From Microbispora oryzae (lineage in GTDB: Bacteria; Actinomycetota; Actinomycetes; Streptosporangiales; Streptosporangiaceae), in assembly GCF_017896165.1 (NCBI RefSeq), contig NZ_JAFCNB010000001.1, forward strand, positions 434,001-498,000: 64,000 bases of DNA. Direction: 5' to 3'. Position numbers and translations under genes: made by a program. Below the pieces are notes generated by a model that saw nothing but the letters and a program-made list of their open reading frames with translations, made no database searches and was not told the origin of the DNA. Shown here piece by piece: positions 24,803 through 34,333 of the stretch; the stretch's first letter is position 1, and every line of letters begins with the position of its first letter.

Positions 24803-26213
24803 CCCCGTCTCGGACGCTCCTCCCCCCGGCCAGGGCGACGACGGCCGCGGCGGCCGCGCAGACGCCCGCCGTCACCAGCGGGACGGCGGCCGGGTGGAGG
24901 GGCGGGCCACCGCCCGGCGCGACGCCGACGAAGGCGCCCGCGACCGCCACCCCGACGGTCGCCCCGGCCTGCCTGACCGCGTTGAGCAGCCCCCCGGCCG
25001 AACCGGCCGCGCCCTCCGGGGCGGCCGACACCACCAGGGCCACCAGCGCGGGCAGCGCCAGCGAGACCCCCACGCCGACGCCGGCCAGCCCGGCCGCGAC
25101 GACCGGGTAGGGAGCCCCGGCGGCCAGGGCCGCGCCGAGCGCCGCACCCGCCGCGGTGAGCAGTCCCAGCCCGGCCAGCACGGGTGGGCGAGGCCCGAAA
25201 CGCGCCACGATGCCGCCCGTGACCAGCGGGTTGAGCGCGAACGGCAGAGTCATCGGCAGAAAGGCCGCTCCGGTCTGCGCCGGGGTGAGGCGCAGGGCCG
25301 CCGGCAGCAGCAGGGGCAGCGCGAACAGCAGGGCCGACAGTGCGAAGTTGACCACGCCGCCGGAGAACATGGCCGCGGCCATCCCGGGGGCGCGCAGCAC
25401 GGCCGGCGGCAGCACCAGGGACGTGCTGCGCCGCTCCCTCGCGGCGAAGGCCGCGGTCGCGCCCGCGCACGCCGCGGCGGAGCAGGCGGCGTGCACGCCC
25501 TCCCCCGCGCCCAGCGCGATGACGGCGTCGGTCAGCAGCGCGAGCGCCGCGCATGCGGCGACCTGGCCGGGCCAGTCGACGCGGCGGTCCCCGCGCGGAC
25601 GGCGGAGCGCGCTTCCCGCCGTCAGGGTCAGCGTGACGGCCGCGAGCGGGACATTGATCAGGAACACGGCGGGCCAGCCGGCGAGGCCGACGAGCAGGCC
25701 GCCCGCCACCGGCCCGGCCACGAGGGCCGCGCCGCTGATCGCGGCCCAGGCCGCCACCGCCCTGGCCCGCGCCACCGGCTGCGGGTAGAGCCCGGCGATC
25801 ATCGCCATGGACGCCGGGACGACGGCGGCCGCCGCCACTCCCAGGACCGCCCGGAGCGCGACGAGCGTCCAGACGTCAGGGGCGAGCGCGCACAACAGCG
25901 AGACGAGCCCGAACGCCGCTACGCCGGCCCGGAACAGCCGGTGGGCGCCGTACCGGTCGGCGGCGGCGCCGCCGGAAAGCAGGAGGGCGCCGAACGCGAC
26001 CGTGTAGGCGGTGACCGTCCACTGCAGGGCGGCCGTCGAGGCCCCCAGCGACCGGGCCAGGTCGGGCTCGGCCACCGCGAGCACGCCGGTGTCGAGCAGG
26101 ACGACGAAATAGCCGAGCGAGATGCCCAGCAGGGGCAGCGCCCGGCTGCGATCGGCCGCCGAACGGGGTCTGTGATCGATCGCGGGACCGGCTGGGGAAC
26201 GGGCTGCGGGCAC
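24759..26213 (-). CDS. MFS drug/multidrug transporter (DHA2-like)
   Basis: A 484-residue major facilitator permease with about 14 helices. The N-terminal part GISLGYFVVLLDTGVLAVAEPDLARSL and GAAADRYGAHRLFRAGV are the DHA2 motif regions, and RAVLGVAAAAVVPASMAMIAGLY follows. GTG at 26213 has GAGGAG six bases before it. The gene is divergent from a LysR regulator (26395) across about 180 bases, which is the usual arrangement for a drug exporter controlled by that regulator. The substrate cannot be named. Confidence 0.88.
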   Translation of the reverse strand: MPAARSPAGPAIDHRPRSAADRSRALPLLGISLGYFVVLLDTGVLAVAEPDLARSLGASTAALQWTVTAYTVAFGALLLSGGAAADRYGAHRLFRAGVAAFGLVSLLCALAPDVWTLVALRAVLGVAAAAVVPASMAMIAGLYPQPVARARAVAAWAAISGAALVAGPVAGGLLVGLAGWPAVFLINVPLAAVTLTLTAGSALRRPRGDRRVDWPGQVAACAALALLTDAVIALGAGEGVHAACSAAACAGATAAFAARERRSTSLVLPPAVLRAPGMAAAMFSGGVVNFALSALLFALPLLLPAALRLTPAQTGAAFLPMTLPFALNPLVTGGIVARFGPRPPVLAGLGLLTAAGAALGAALAAGAPYPVVAAGLAGVGVGVSLALPALVALVVSAAPEGAAGSAGGLLNAVRQAGATVGVAVAGAFVGVAPGGGPPLHPAAVPLVTAGVCAAAAAVVALAGGRSVRDGVSFRRARGGGRRAR

Positions 26214-26394
26214 GGGAACTCCTCACGGCAGGGGCGGGGGATGACACGCCGGTGGCGTGACACGGGGCACGACCCACGGCATGACCCGGGGGCATGACGC
26301 GGTCCAGGATGTCCGGGCGCGTCCCGGGGCTCCACCGGCCCGGCCGCATGCCGCGTTCGGCGGAACCGAACGCGGGACGTGGGAGCCTGGGACG

Positions 26395-27384
26395 GTGGAG
26401 TTGCGTCAGCTACGGGTGTTCGAGGCGGTGGTCGCGTACCGGACGGTGACGGACGCCGCCGTGTGGCTCGGCCTTGCCCCGTCGTCGGTCTCCGAGCAGA
26501 TCCGGACGCTGGAGAGGTCGCTGGGGGTGACCCTGTTCGATCGCGGCCCGCGGGGGATGCGCCTGACCGAGGCGGGGCGGCGGCTGGTGCCGTGGTCGCG
26601 GTCGCTGCTCGAGCAGGCCGAACGCGCCCGGGAGGAGGTCACGGGCTGCCCTGTCGTCCTGCGGCTCGGGGCCCTGGAGACGATCGCCGCGACTCACGTG
26701 CCGGGTGTGCTGGCGCGGCTCGCCGAGCGGCGGCCCCGCCTGCGGGTGGAGGTGCGCCCGGCCGCCGCTCGCGACGACCTCCTCTCGTCCGTGGCCGCGG
26801 GCGAACTGGACGCGGCGCTGCTGCTCGACAGCGGCGGCGCGCTCGGCGGCCTCGGCTTCGCCGCTCCCGGAGGCGGCGCCGGGCTGGAGTTCGCGGACGT
26901 GGAACGGGTGCCGCTCACACTCGTGGCCGACCCCGCGCACCGGCTGAGCCGAGCGCCGCGGGTGACGCGGGCCGACCTGCGGGGCGAGCGGCTGCTCGTC
27001 AACGTCCCGGCGTGCTCGTTCGCGCTCGCCGGGGAACGGCTGCTCGGTCCCGGCGTCGAACGGGTCCACGCGGGCGGCGTCGCCGTCATGCTGGCCTGGG
27101 CGGAGCGCGGCATGGGGATCACCCTGCTGCCGGAGTTCGCCGTCGCCGACCGGCTCGCCGCGGGCGCGCTCGTCCGGCTGCCGCTGGAGGTGCCGGGCGC
27201 GCCGGACGGGCCGGACCTCGCGCTGCGGCTGGTGTGGCGGGCGGGCGGCGAGGACCGGCCCGAGGTGCGTCAGCTGCTGTACGCGGCCAGCGCCGGCGCA
27301 CGGGCCGAGCCTGACGGGCCGTCCGACGGGCCGTCCGACGGGGCGCGGCGGGAGCCGGGGGCGCCGGAGGGGCGGATCACCTGA
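26395..27384 (+). CDS. LysR family transcriptional regulator
   Basis: A 329-residue LysR regulator. The winged HTH is at residues 1-62: VELRQLRVFEAVVAYRTVTDAAVWLGLAPSSVSEQIRTLERSLG in blocks, then TLFDRGPRGMRLTEAGRRL. The effector domain follows from about 85. The final 35 residues are Asp/Gly/Pro-rich and contain GPSDGPSDGA, a low-complexity tail. GTG at 26395 is chosen because the HTH starts there and GGGAG precedes it. It faces away from the DHA2-like exporter gene and probably controls it. The stop abuts the next convergent gene with no gap. Confidence 0.88.
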   Translation: MELRQLRVFEAVVAYRTVTDAAVWLGLAPSSVSEQIRTLERSLGVTLFDRGPRGMRLTEAGRRLVPWSRSLLEQAERAREEVTGCPVVLRLGALETIAATHVPGVLARLAERRPRLRVEVRPAAARDDLLSSVAAGELDAALLLDSGGALGGLGFAAPGGGAGLEFADVERVPLTLVADPAHRLSRAPRVTRADLRGERLLVNVPACSFALAGERLLGPGVERVHAGGVAVMLAWAERGMGITLLPEFAVADRLAAGALVRLPLEVPGAPDGPDLALRLVWRAGGEDRPEVRQLLYAASAGARAEPDGPSDGPSDGARREPGAPEGRIT

Positions 27385-27810
27385 TCACCTGAGCAGGTAG
27401 ATGGCCTGCTGCACCAGGTCGATCCCGGTCGACAGCCGGACCGAGGCCCAGACGATCACCGCGGCACAGGCCATCGTCAGCACCCCGGCCACGATCCGCA
27501 CCGCGAGGTTCTGCCGGCCGAGCCAGTCGGTGGCGGCGCGCACCCGCACGCGGGCGAAGACAAGCAGCCGGGACGCCCAGGCGAACTCGGTGGCCAGCAC
27601 CGCCAGCCCGGCGAAGACGATGAGCCAGCCGGGTCCGGGGAACGGCACCAGGATCAGGCCACAGACGATTATGGCCGTGCCCAGCACGCCGATGACGATC
27701 CGCAGGGTGAGCCGGCCGCCGGGCCGGGCCCGGATCCGGTCGAGCCAGCCGGGGTCGGCCTGCTCCCCGTCCTCCGCGCGGCCTCGCTCGGTCGTCGTCA
27801 CACCGATCAC
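27385..27810 (-). CDS. TIGR02611 / PGPGW family membrane protein
   Basis: A 141-residue membrane protein with three or four helices. The hallmark segment LVPFPGPGWLIVFAGLAVLATEF holds the PGPGW motif around residue 63, and a C-terminal helix pair is at about 100-135. The first 25 residues are polar and cytoplasmic. The family is widespread in actinobacteria and its function is unknown. The GTG at 27810 has the GGGGG site uncomfortably close, so GTG at 27801 is an alternative. The gene ends at the LysR gene boundary. Confidence 0.88.
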   Translation of the reverse strand: MIGVTTTERGRAEDGEQADPGWLDRIRARPGGRLTLRIVIGVLGTAIIVCGLILVPFPGPGWLIVFAGLAVLATEFAWASRLLVFARVRVRAATDWLGRQNLAVRIVAGVLTMACAAVIVWASVRLSTGIDLVQQAIYLLR

Positions 27811-27906
27811 CCCCGCTGACCAGGATAGCCATCACCCGATTCCGGCCGGCCGCACCGAGCGGGCGTGGACGACACGCCGGTTCGGCCAGGCGAGCAGCCG
27901 GGCGAG

Positions 27907-27959
27907 TAACCGGGCGGGCTTACCGGGCGGGCTTACCGGGCGGGCTTACCGGGCGAGCG
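27907..27959. repeat. 13-bp tandem repeat across the ackA stop
   Basis: About four copies of a 13-base unit, consensus TACCGGGCGGGCT, run from 27907 to 27959. The last copy encodes the final residues and stop of ackA and the others lie just downstream. It appears to be a local slippage expansion at the 3' end. Confidence 0.75.
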
Positions 27960-29130
27960 CGGCGACGCGGGCCGCGGTCTGGTCGGCGATCTCCAGCTCC
28001 TCGTCCGTGGGAACGACAAGCACGGCCACCTCCGCCCCGTCCGGGGAGACCACCCTGGCCTCCCGCGACGGTGCCGCGTTGCGGCCGGCGTCGACCTCGA
28101 TGCCGAGCCGCGACAGTCCGGTGAGGGCCAGGGACCGCGTCCGTGAGTCGTTCTCCCCCACGCCGGCGGTGAAGACGATCGCGTCCACCCGGCCGAGGGC
28201 GGCCACGTAGGCGCCGACGTAGGCGCGCACGCGGTAGCCGTAGACGTCCATCGCGAGCCGGGCGTGCGGGTCGCCCGCGTCGACGAGCCGCCACACCTCC
28301 CGCATGTCGTTGGCGCCGCACATTCCGAGCAGCCCGCTGTCCCGGTTGAGCGCGGCGTCGACGTCCTGGACGCTCATGCCCGCCACCCGGTTGAGGTAGG
28401 CGGGGAGCGCGGGGTCGACGTCGCCGGACCGGGTGCCCATCACCAGGCCGGGGAGCGGGGTGATGCCCATCGAGGTGTCGACGCTGCGGCCGCCCCGCAC
28501 GGCCGTCGCGCTCGCGCCGTTGCCCAGGTGCAGCACGATGCTGTTGACCTCGTCGTACGGCCGGCCGAGCAGCTCGGCGGCCCGCCGGGACACATACGCG
28601 GCCGATGTGCCGTGGAAGCCGTACCGCCGCACGCCGAGCTCATCGGTCCACTCGCGCGGCACGGCGTAGGTGTGCGCGTACGGCGGGATGGTGGCGTGGA
28701 AGGCGGTGTCGAAGACGGCGACGTGCGGCAGCCCGGGGAAGGCCCGCCGGGCCACCCGGATGCCCTCCAGGTTGGCCGGGTTGTGCAGGGGGGCGAGCGG
28801 GGCGAGCTCCTCGATCGCCCGCTCCACCTCCTCGTCGATGAGCGTGGGCTCGACGAACCGGCTGCCGCCGTGGACGACGCGGTGGCCGACCGCGGTCACC
28901 CCGTCGAGGGACGGGCCGTGCTCGGCGAAGGCCGCGAGGACCGCCCGCAGCCCCTCCTCGTGGCTGGGGAATCTCCGCTCCACCCGGACGTCGCCGTGGA
29001 CGAGGAGGCCGCCGTTCTCACCGATGCGCTCGACGAGTCCCCTGGCCGTCCAGCGACGGCTCGCCAGATCGATGAGACGGTATTTGATGGACGAGGATCC
29101 GCTGTTCAGCACCAGCACCTGGCCGGTCAC
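27946..29130 (-). CDS. ackA: Acetate kinase
   Basis: Acetate kinase, 394 residues, the usual length, transferring phosphate from acetyl phosphate to ADP with acetate as the other product. VLVLNSGSSSIKYRL near the start is the family signature. VGHRVVHGGSRF and RRYGFHGTSAAYVS supply active-site His and Arg residues, and HLGNGASATAV, GTRSGDVDP and VFTAGVGEN follow in order. GTG at 29130 overlaps the pta stop in a GTGA junction, so the two are translationally coupled. Together with Pta it forms the acetate overflow route. Confidence 0.97.
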   Translation of the reverse strand: MTGQVLVLNSGSSSIKYRLIDLASRRWTARGLVERIGENGGLLVHGDVRVERRFPSHEEGLRAVLAAFAEHGPSLDGVTAVGHRVVHGGSRFVEPTLIDEEVERAIEELAPLAPLHNPANLEGIRVARRAFPGLPHVAVFDTAFHATIPPYAHTYAVPREWTDELGVRRYGFHGTSAAYVSRRAAELLGRPYDEVNSIVLHLGNGASATAVRGGRSVDTSMGITPLPGLVMGTRSGDVDPALPAYLNRVAGMSVQDVDAALNRDSGLLGMCGANDMREVWRLVDAGDPHARLAMDVYGYRVRAYVGAYVAALGRVDAIVFTAGVGENDSRTRSLALTGLSRLGIEVDAGRNAAPSREARVVSPDGAEVAVLVVPTDEELEIADQTAARVAALAR

Positions 29131-31184
29131 CCTGTCTCCTCCCGCGCCTGAGCCTGGATCGCCGTGATCGCCACGGTGTTGACGATGTCGTTCACCGTCG
29201 CGCCTCTGGACAGGTCGTTCACGGGCTTGCGCAGTCCCTGCAGGACCGGCCCGACGGCCACCGCCCCCGCGCTGCGCTGCACGGCCTTGTAGAGGTTGTT
29301 GCCGGTGTTGAGGTCGGGCACGACGAACACGGTGGCGCGGCCCGCGACGGGACTGTCCGGCATCTTGGTGCGCGCCACGCTGGGCTCGGCCGCCGCGTCG
29401 TACTGGATCGGCCCCTCCACGGGAAGATCGGACCGCAGCTCGCGGACCAGGGCGGTCGCGGCGCGGACCTTCTCGACCTCGGGCCCGGCGCCGGACTCCC
29501 CCGTCGAGTAGGACAGCATGGCGACCCGCGGCTCGACGCCGAAACGGGCGGCGGTCTCGGCGGACGAGACGGCGATGTCGGCGAGTTGCCCGGCTGTGGG
29601 GTCGGGCACGACGGCGCAGTCGCCGTACACGAGGACCCGGTCGGCCAGGCACATGAAGAACACGCTGGACACGACGCCGACGCCGGGCGACGTCCTGATG
29701 ATCTCGAAGGCCGGCCGGATGGTGTGGGCCGTGGTGTGAACGGCCCCGGACACCATGCCGTCGGCGAGCCCGAGGTGGACCATGAGGGTGCCGAAGTAGG
29801 AGACGTCGGTGACGATGTCGCGGGCCTGCTCCAGGGTGACGCCCTTGTGCGCCCGCACCCGGGTGTACTCGCGGGCGAAGGTCTCGCGCAGCTCGGGGTC
29901 GAAGGGACTCACCACCCGCGCGTCGCCGAGTGACAGGCCCAGCACGGCCGCCGCGGCCCTGATCTCCTTCTCGTCGCCGAGCAGGGTCAGCTCGGCCACA
30001 CCGCGGCGCTGCAGGCTGTCGGCGGCCCGGAGGATCCGCGGCTCGGCCCCCTCGGGCAGCACGATCCGGCGCCGGTCCGCTCGCGCCCGCTCCAGCAGGT
30101 CGTACTCGAACATGAGAGGGGTGATCGCGCCCGCCTTCGTGACGCGCAGGCTGCGCATGAGCGCGGCGGTGTCGACGTGGTCGGCGAAGAGCCCGAGCGC
30201 CGTGTCGATCTTCCCCTTGGCGTCGGGGGTGAACCGCCCCTCGGCCGCCGAGAGCTTGGCGGCGGTGGGGAACGTGTCGCCGTCCGTGACGATGATCGGC
30301 AACTGGATGTCCATGCCGTCGAACAGCCGGACGACCTGGTCGGGCAGCTCCATGCCGCCGTTCAGGATGATGGCCGACAGCGCCGGGAACGTGTCCGCCC
30401 GGTGCGCCGCCAGCAGTCCGGGGACCAGGGCGGCGGCCCGGTCGGCGGGGACGATGACCGCGACGCCCTCGGTCAGGCGCTCCAGGATGTTCGGCAGCGA
30501 CATCGCGCCCACCATGAGCGCCCCGGCCTCCCGGCCGAGCTGGGCCGCGTCGCCGCGGAACAGCGTGCCGTCGCACGCCGCCATCAGGTCGCTGACCGTC
30601 GGCGCCGACAACCGGGCCACCTCCGGCAGCACGTACGCGGGGACGCGGGCGGCGACCTCCCCGACCCGGGCGGGCGCCACCCGGGTGACGATCGTGGCCA
30701 GCTCGGTGGCGTGCCGCTCGGCCAGTTCCTTGCCCGACATCTCCACGGCGGCGGCGATCTCGTCCGGGGTGCGGCCGAGCCCGGTCACCACGTTGATCAC
30801 GGGGGTGCCGAGGTCGGCCGCCAGCTCCGCGTTGAACGCGAACTCGGTGGGCGCGCCCACGTCCGTGTAGTCGGTGCCGATCACGACGACCGCCTCGCAG
30901 CGCGCGGCGATCTCCCGGTAGCGGGCCACGATGTCGCCGGTCGCCCGCTGCTCGTCGGCGTGCACGTCCTCGTAGGTGACCCCGGCGCACATCTCGTACG
31001 GCAGGGTGATGCCGAACCGGGCGATGGCCGTGTTGATCAGGCTGTCCTCCCGGCCGCGCCGGACGACCGGCCGGAACACGCCCACGCTGCCCACCTGGCG
31101 GGTCAGCGACTCCAGCATGCCCAGGGCGACGGTCCCCTTGTTGCTCCTGGCGTCGCCGGCCGCGACGTACACCCCGATCGCCAT
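29127..31184 (-). CDS. pta: Phosphate acetyltransferase
   Basis: A 685-residue long-form Pta making acetyl phosphate from acetyl-CoA. An N-terminal BioD-like P-loop domain (VYVAAGDARSNKGTVALGML, residues 5-25) and the central DRTGG regulatory domain come first. The C-terminal catalytic domain begins near residue 365, with RRIVLPEGAEPRILRAAD and, toward the end, VFVVPDLNTGNNLYKAVQR. All three domains are present, as in the enterobacterial and actinobacterial long form. ATG at 31184 follows AGGGGTGAG. It is the first gene of the pta-ackA operon. Confidence 0.97.
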   Translation of the reverse strand: MAIGVYVAAGDARSNKGTVALGMLESLTRQVGSVGVFRPVVRRGREDSLINTAIARFGITLPYEMCAGVTYEDVHADEQRATGDIVARYREIAARCEAVVVIGTDYTDVGAPTEFAFNAELAADLGTPVINVVTGLGRTPDEIAAAVEMSGKELAERHATELATIVTRVAPARVGEVAARVPAYVLPEVARLSAPTVSDLMAACDGTLFRGDAAQLGREAGALMVGAMSLPNILERLTEGVAVIVPADRAAALVPGLLAAHRADTFPALSAIILNGGMELPDQVVRLFDGMDIQLPIIVTDGDTFPTAAKLSAAEGRFTPDAKGKIDTALGLFADHVDTAALMRSLRVTKAGAITPLMFEYDLLERARADRRRIVLPEGAEPRILRAADSLQRRGVAELTLLGDEKEIRAAAAVLGLSLGDARVVSPFDPELRETFAREYTRVRAHKGVTLEQARDIVTDVSYFGTLMVHLGLADGMVSGAVHTTAHTIRPAFEIIRTSPGVGVVSSVFFMCLADRVLVYGDCAVVPDPTAGQLADIAVSSAETAARFGVEPRVAMLSYSTGESGAGPEVEKVRAATALVRELRSDLPVEGPIQYDAAAEPSVARTKMPDSPVAGRATVFVVPDLNTGNNLYKAVQRSAGAVAVGPVLQGLRKPVNDLSRGATVNDIVNTVAITAIQAQAREETG

Positions 31185-31305
31185 CCGCGCTCACCCCTGC
31201 TCCGGCACGGCCCTCGCGACCCGCCGCTGCACAGGCTACGCGACGGCGGCGGACCAGCGGCCGCCCGGACGCGATCTGTGGACAACGGCCCGGGGAACGG
31301 AGAGC

Positions 31306-31336
31306 GGGACCGGCCCGGCTGATCCGGGCCGGTCCC
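31306..31336 (-). terminator. Strong hairpin after GH74 gene
   Basis: GGGACCGGCCCGG pairs perfectly with CCGGGCCGGTCCC around CTGAT, 13 base pairs. It lies 25 bases downstream of the xyloglucanase stop and upstream of the pta promoter region. Confidence 0.8.
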
Positions 31337-31360
31337 CCTCAGGTCAGGCGGTGACGCAGG

Positions 31361-34117
31361 TCAGGCGGGGATGCAGGTCAGCTGGGCCGGGACGGCGTTG
31401 GTCCCGTTCCAGGAGCCGGTGAACCCGAACGTGACGCTCATGTTCGGGGCGAGGTTGCCGTTGTAGGACATGTTGGTGACCGTGACGGCCGTCCCCGACT
31501 GGGTCGGCGTCCCGTTCCAGAGCTGGGTGATCGTCTGGCCGTTCGGGAACGTCCACTTGACGGTCCACCCGGTGAGCGTGACGCTGCCGGTGTTCTTCAC
31601 CGTCACCTCGCCCTGGAAGCCGCCCTGCCACTGGTTGACGACCTGGTAGGTCGCCGTGCAGGCCTTGCCCCCGTTCGGAGTGGAGCTCGGGCTCGGGCTG
31701 GGACTCGGGCTGCGACTCGGGCTCACGCTCGGGCTGGGACTGGCACTGGGGCTCGCGCTCGGGCTGGCACTGGGACTCGCACTGGGACTCGCACTGGGAC
31801 TCGGGCTCGCGCTCGGGGTGGCCGAGGGAGAAGGCGAGCTGCCGCCGGTCCGGTCGCCGTACACGATGCCGCGCCCGTTGGTGCCGACGTAGACGCGGCC
31901 GTAGATCCGGGGGTCGCCGGTCAGCGCCTCACCCCAGTTGCCGTACTGGTGCTGGTCGTCGTTGATCCGCACCCAGCTCGCGCCGGTGTCGTCGGAACGG
32001 AACAGGCCGGCCACGCCGTCGACCGTGCCGACCAGGTAGAGCGCCTGGTAGCTCTGGCCGGGCGCCGCCTTGCCGAAGCCGACGTTGGTCGACGTGCTCA
32101 CGTTCGACAGCTTCGTGAACGACGCGCCGGAGTTGGTGGAGTGCCACAGGCCGCCCTCACCGGCCAGCCAGATGTCGCCCTCCTTGCCGGGCAGCGCCTT
32201 GAAGTGCACACCGGTCGTGGGCAGTCCGGTCGCCGCGGTGGCGCTGAAGCTCGCGCCGCCGTTGGTGCTGACGTAGAACTTGCCGCCTGAGTAGGCGTAG
32301 AACTTCTGCGCGTTCACCCGGTCGGACTCGACGATCGCGTTGGCCGGAACGCCCGAGGAGGCGGACCAGCTGTTGCCGAAGCCGACCGAGTAGACGACCT
32401 GGATGCCGGGGTCGGCGGGCGCCCACACGAACCGGCTGCCGTCGGCCGCGGCGGCGACCGTGCCACCGTTGTTGACGCCGCCGGGCTCCGTGCCCTGGAA
32501 CCAGTTGGCCCCACCGTCGGTGGAGAAGGCCACGTGGCTGTCGTTCGGGCGGTCGGAGTCGGTGAAGTTACCGGCCCGCACCATCACGCTCGGGTTGGTC
32601 TCGGCGTAGTCGAGCGAGGTGCCCGAGCTGAATACGGGCTGGTTGAACATGGCCGGCGGCACGGCGTTGAGGTCGGTGTGGCGGAAGCCGCCGAGGTCAC
32701 CGAGCGCGCTGATCAGCGGGGCGCCGGTCGGCGGGCTGATCAGGTCGAGGACGGCGGTCTCCTCCAGGCCCTTCACCATCGGCTTGATCGTGAACTGGCC
32801 GCCCGAGTCCCACTTGGTGAGGTCGGTCGTGCCGTAAATCGTGGCGCCGGTGCCGTACATCATGCGGTCGGAGTTGTACGGGTCGATCTCGACCGACTCG
32901 TTCATCCAGCCGAGCTTGGGCGTGACCTCCGGCGGCTGCGGGTTGGTGCCCATCGTCAGCCACGGAACACCCGAGATGTCCATCTTGTAGCGGAAGCTGC
33001 GGCTGGGGTACGAGGTCCAGTCCCAGATGCGGGTCCAGGTCGCGCCGCTGTCGGTGCTACGCCAGAAGATCGCGTCCGGCCACCAGGAGACCTGGGTGGC
33101 GACCATGATCGTGCCGGGGTGCTGACGGTCGATCGTCAGGCCGCTGTAGCCGAAGTAGTCGTCGGAGCTGCTCGACGGAATCGGGCTGATCTGGGTCCAG
33201 GTGCCGGTGGCGGTGGCGTAGCGCCACACCTCGCCCTTGGCGCCGTCGTACGGACCGCCGGTGTCGCTGGTGGCGATGTAGAGGTAGCCGTTGGTCGTGT
33301 CGAGCACGCCCTTGTGCGCGATGTAGCCCGTGGGCTGCCCGGCGATCCGCTGCCAGCTCGCGCCGCCGTCGGTGGTGCGGTAGACGGTGTTGCTCTTGTC
33401 GGCCACGCCCACGTAGATGGTCTGGGTGGCGTTGCCCGAGGTGCCGGTGCGCTTGTCGAACGTCACCCAGACGACGCCCTGGTTGTCGCCGTTGTAGGCG
33501 TCACCGGGGCTCGCGATGTAGTTGCCCACGTTGGGGAAGTTGGTGACCTTGGCCCAGGTCGCGCCGGAGTCGGTGCTGCGCCACAGGCCCTGACCGCTGG
33601 GCGCGCCGAAGTAGAGGACGCTGTTCTTGTTCGGGTCCACCGCGAGGCGCTCGCCCATGCCGCGGCCGGGCATGTTGCCGCCCAGCTTGAACGGCAGGGG
33701 CGAGACCTGCCACGTGTCGCCCTTGTTCGACGAACGCAGGATCGCGCCGTTGTTCGGATCCCAGCTGTTGGTGTACATGCCGACGGCCGCGTACACCTTG
33801 TTGGCGTCGACGGGGTCCGCCGCGATGCTGGCGACGCCGTTGTAGCCCCAGTTGGAGGCGCCGACCCAGTCGAGCAGCGGCGTCCAGGACTGGCTCGACT
33901 GGTTCCAGCGGTACGCGCCGCCGATGTCCGTCCGGGCGTAGATGAGGTCCTTCTGCACCTGGCTGAACACGATCCCGGGGACGAAGCCGCCGCCCTGGAT
34001 CTGGACGTTCTTGAACGAGTACGGATCCGCGGCGACGGCCGACACCGGCGCCATCCTGATCACGGCCGCGAACAACGCCACGGCGGCGATCACAAGCATG
34101 CTGACGTATCTTCGCAT
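31361..34117 (-). CDS. Secreted GH74 xyloglucanase with CBM2
   Basis: A 918-residue extracellular glycoside hydrolase. Residues 1-30 are a signal peptide (MRRYVSMLVIAAVALFAAVI). Two seven-bladed propellers follow (about 33-770), with BNR-type repeats such as WRSTDSGATWAKV. The catalytic aspartates of the family lie in ARTDIGGAYRW (Asp64) and LGDLGGFRHTD (about Asp472). A Ser/Pro linker of repeated S-P-S-A units and a C-terminal CBM2 (about 820-918), starting CTATYQVVNQWQGGFQGEV, complete it. It cleaves beta-1,4 links of xyloglucan at the cell exterior. The endo or chain-end preference cannot be decided from sequence alone. ATG follows AAGGGGA. A 216-base leader separates it from the divergent patatin gene. 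Confidence 0.93.
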   Translation of the reverse strand: MRRYVSMLVIAAVALFAAVIRMAPVSAVAADPYSFKNVQIQGGGFVPGIVFSQVQKDLIYARTDIGGAYRWNQSSQSWTPLLDWVGASNWGYNGVASIAADPVDANKVYAAVGMYTNSWDPNNGAILRSSNKGDTWQVSPLPFKLGGNMPGRGMGERLAVDPNKNSVLYFGAPSGQGLWRSTDSGATWAKVTNFPNVGNYIASPGDAYNGDNQGVVWVTFDKRTGTSGNATQTIYVGVADKSNTVYRTTDGGASWQRIAGQPTGYIAHKGVLDTTNGYLYIATSDTGGPYDGAKGEVWRYATATGTWTQISPIPSSSSDDYFGYSGLTIDRQHPGTIMVATQVSWWPDAIFWRSTDSGATWTRIWDWTSYPSRSFRYKMDISGVPWLTMGTNPQPPEVTPKLGWMNESVEIDPYNSDRMMYGTGATIYGTTDLTKWDSGGQFTIKPMVKGLEETAVLDLISPPTGAPLISALGDLGGFRHTDLNAVPPAMFNQPVFSSGTSLDYAETNPSVMVRAGNFTDSDRPNDSHVAFSTDGGANWFQGTEPGGVNNGGTVAAAADGSRFVWAPADPGIQVVYSVGFGNSWSASSGVPANAIVESDRVNAQKFYAYSGGKFYVSTNGGASFSATAATGLPTTGVHFKALPGKEGDIWLAGEGGLWHSTNSGASFTKLSNVSTSTNVGFGKAAPGQSYQALYLVGTVDGVAGLFRSDDTGASWVRINDDQHQYGNWGEALTGDPRIYGRVYVGTNGRGIVYGDRTGGSSPSPSATPSASPSPSASPSASPSASPSASPSASPSPSVSPSRSPSPSPSPSSTPNGGKACTATYQVVNQWQGGFQGEVTVKNTGSVTLTGWTVKWTFPNGQTITQLWNGTPTQSGTAVTVTNMSYNGNLAPNMSVTFGFTGSWNGTNAVPAQLTCIPA

Positions 34118-34333
34118 GGACGGTTTCCCCTTCGGGCTCGGCAGAGCCCCGGCAGGCCCTTCCGGGCATGGACAACCGCCATGCACGACCAGGTGGGGAC
34201 CCTGACCGTCGACCGCCCACGTGCATGGAACTGACGGAAGATTCACACAGGACGCGGATGCCGTCAATAGTTGGATAAGTGAACTAATGAGGTCTGTGCT
34301 GGACACGCCACCAGTAAGAACATAATTCTGCTT

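Noticed and set aside
31683-31820. Regular repeats resembling a CRISPR array
   Set aside because: These encode the Ser/Pro linker of the GH74 enzyme. There are no spacers and no cas genes.
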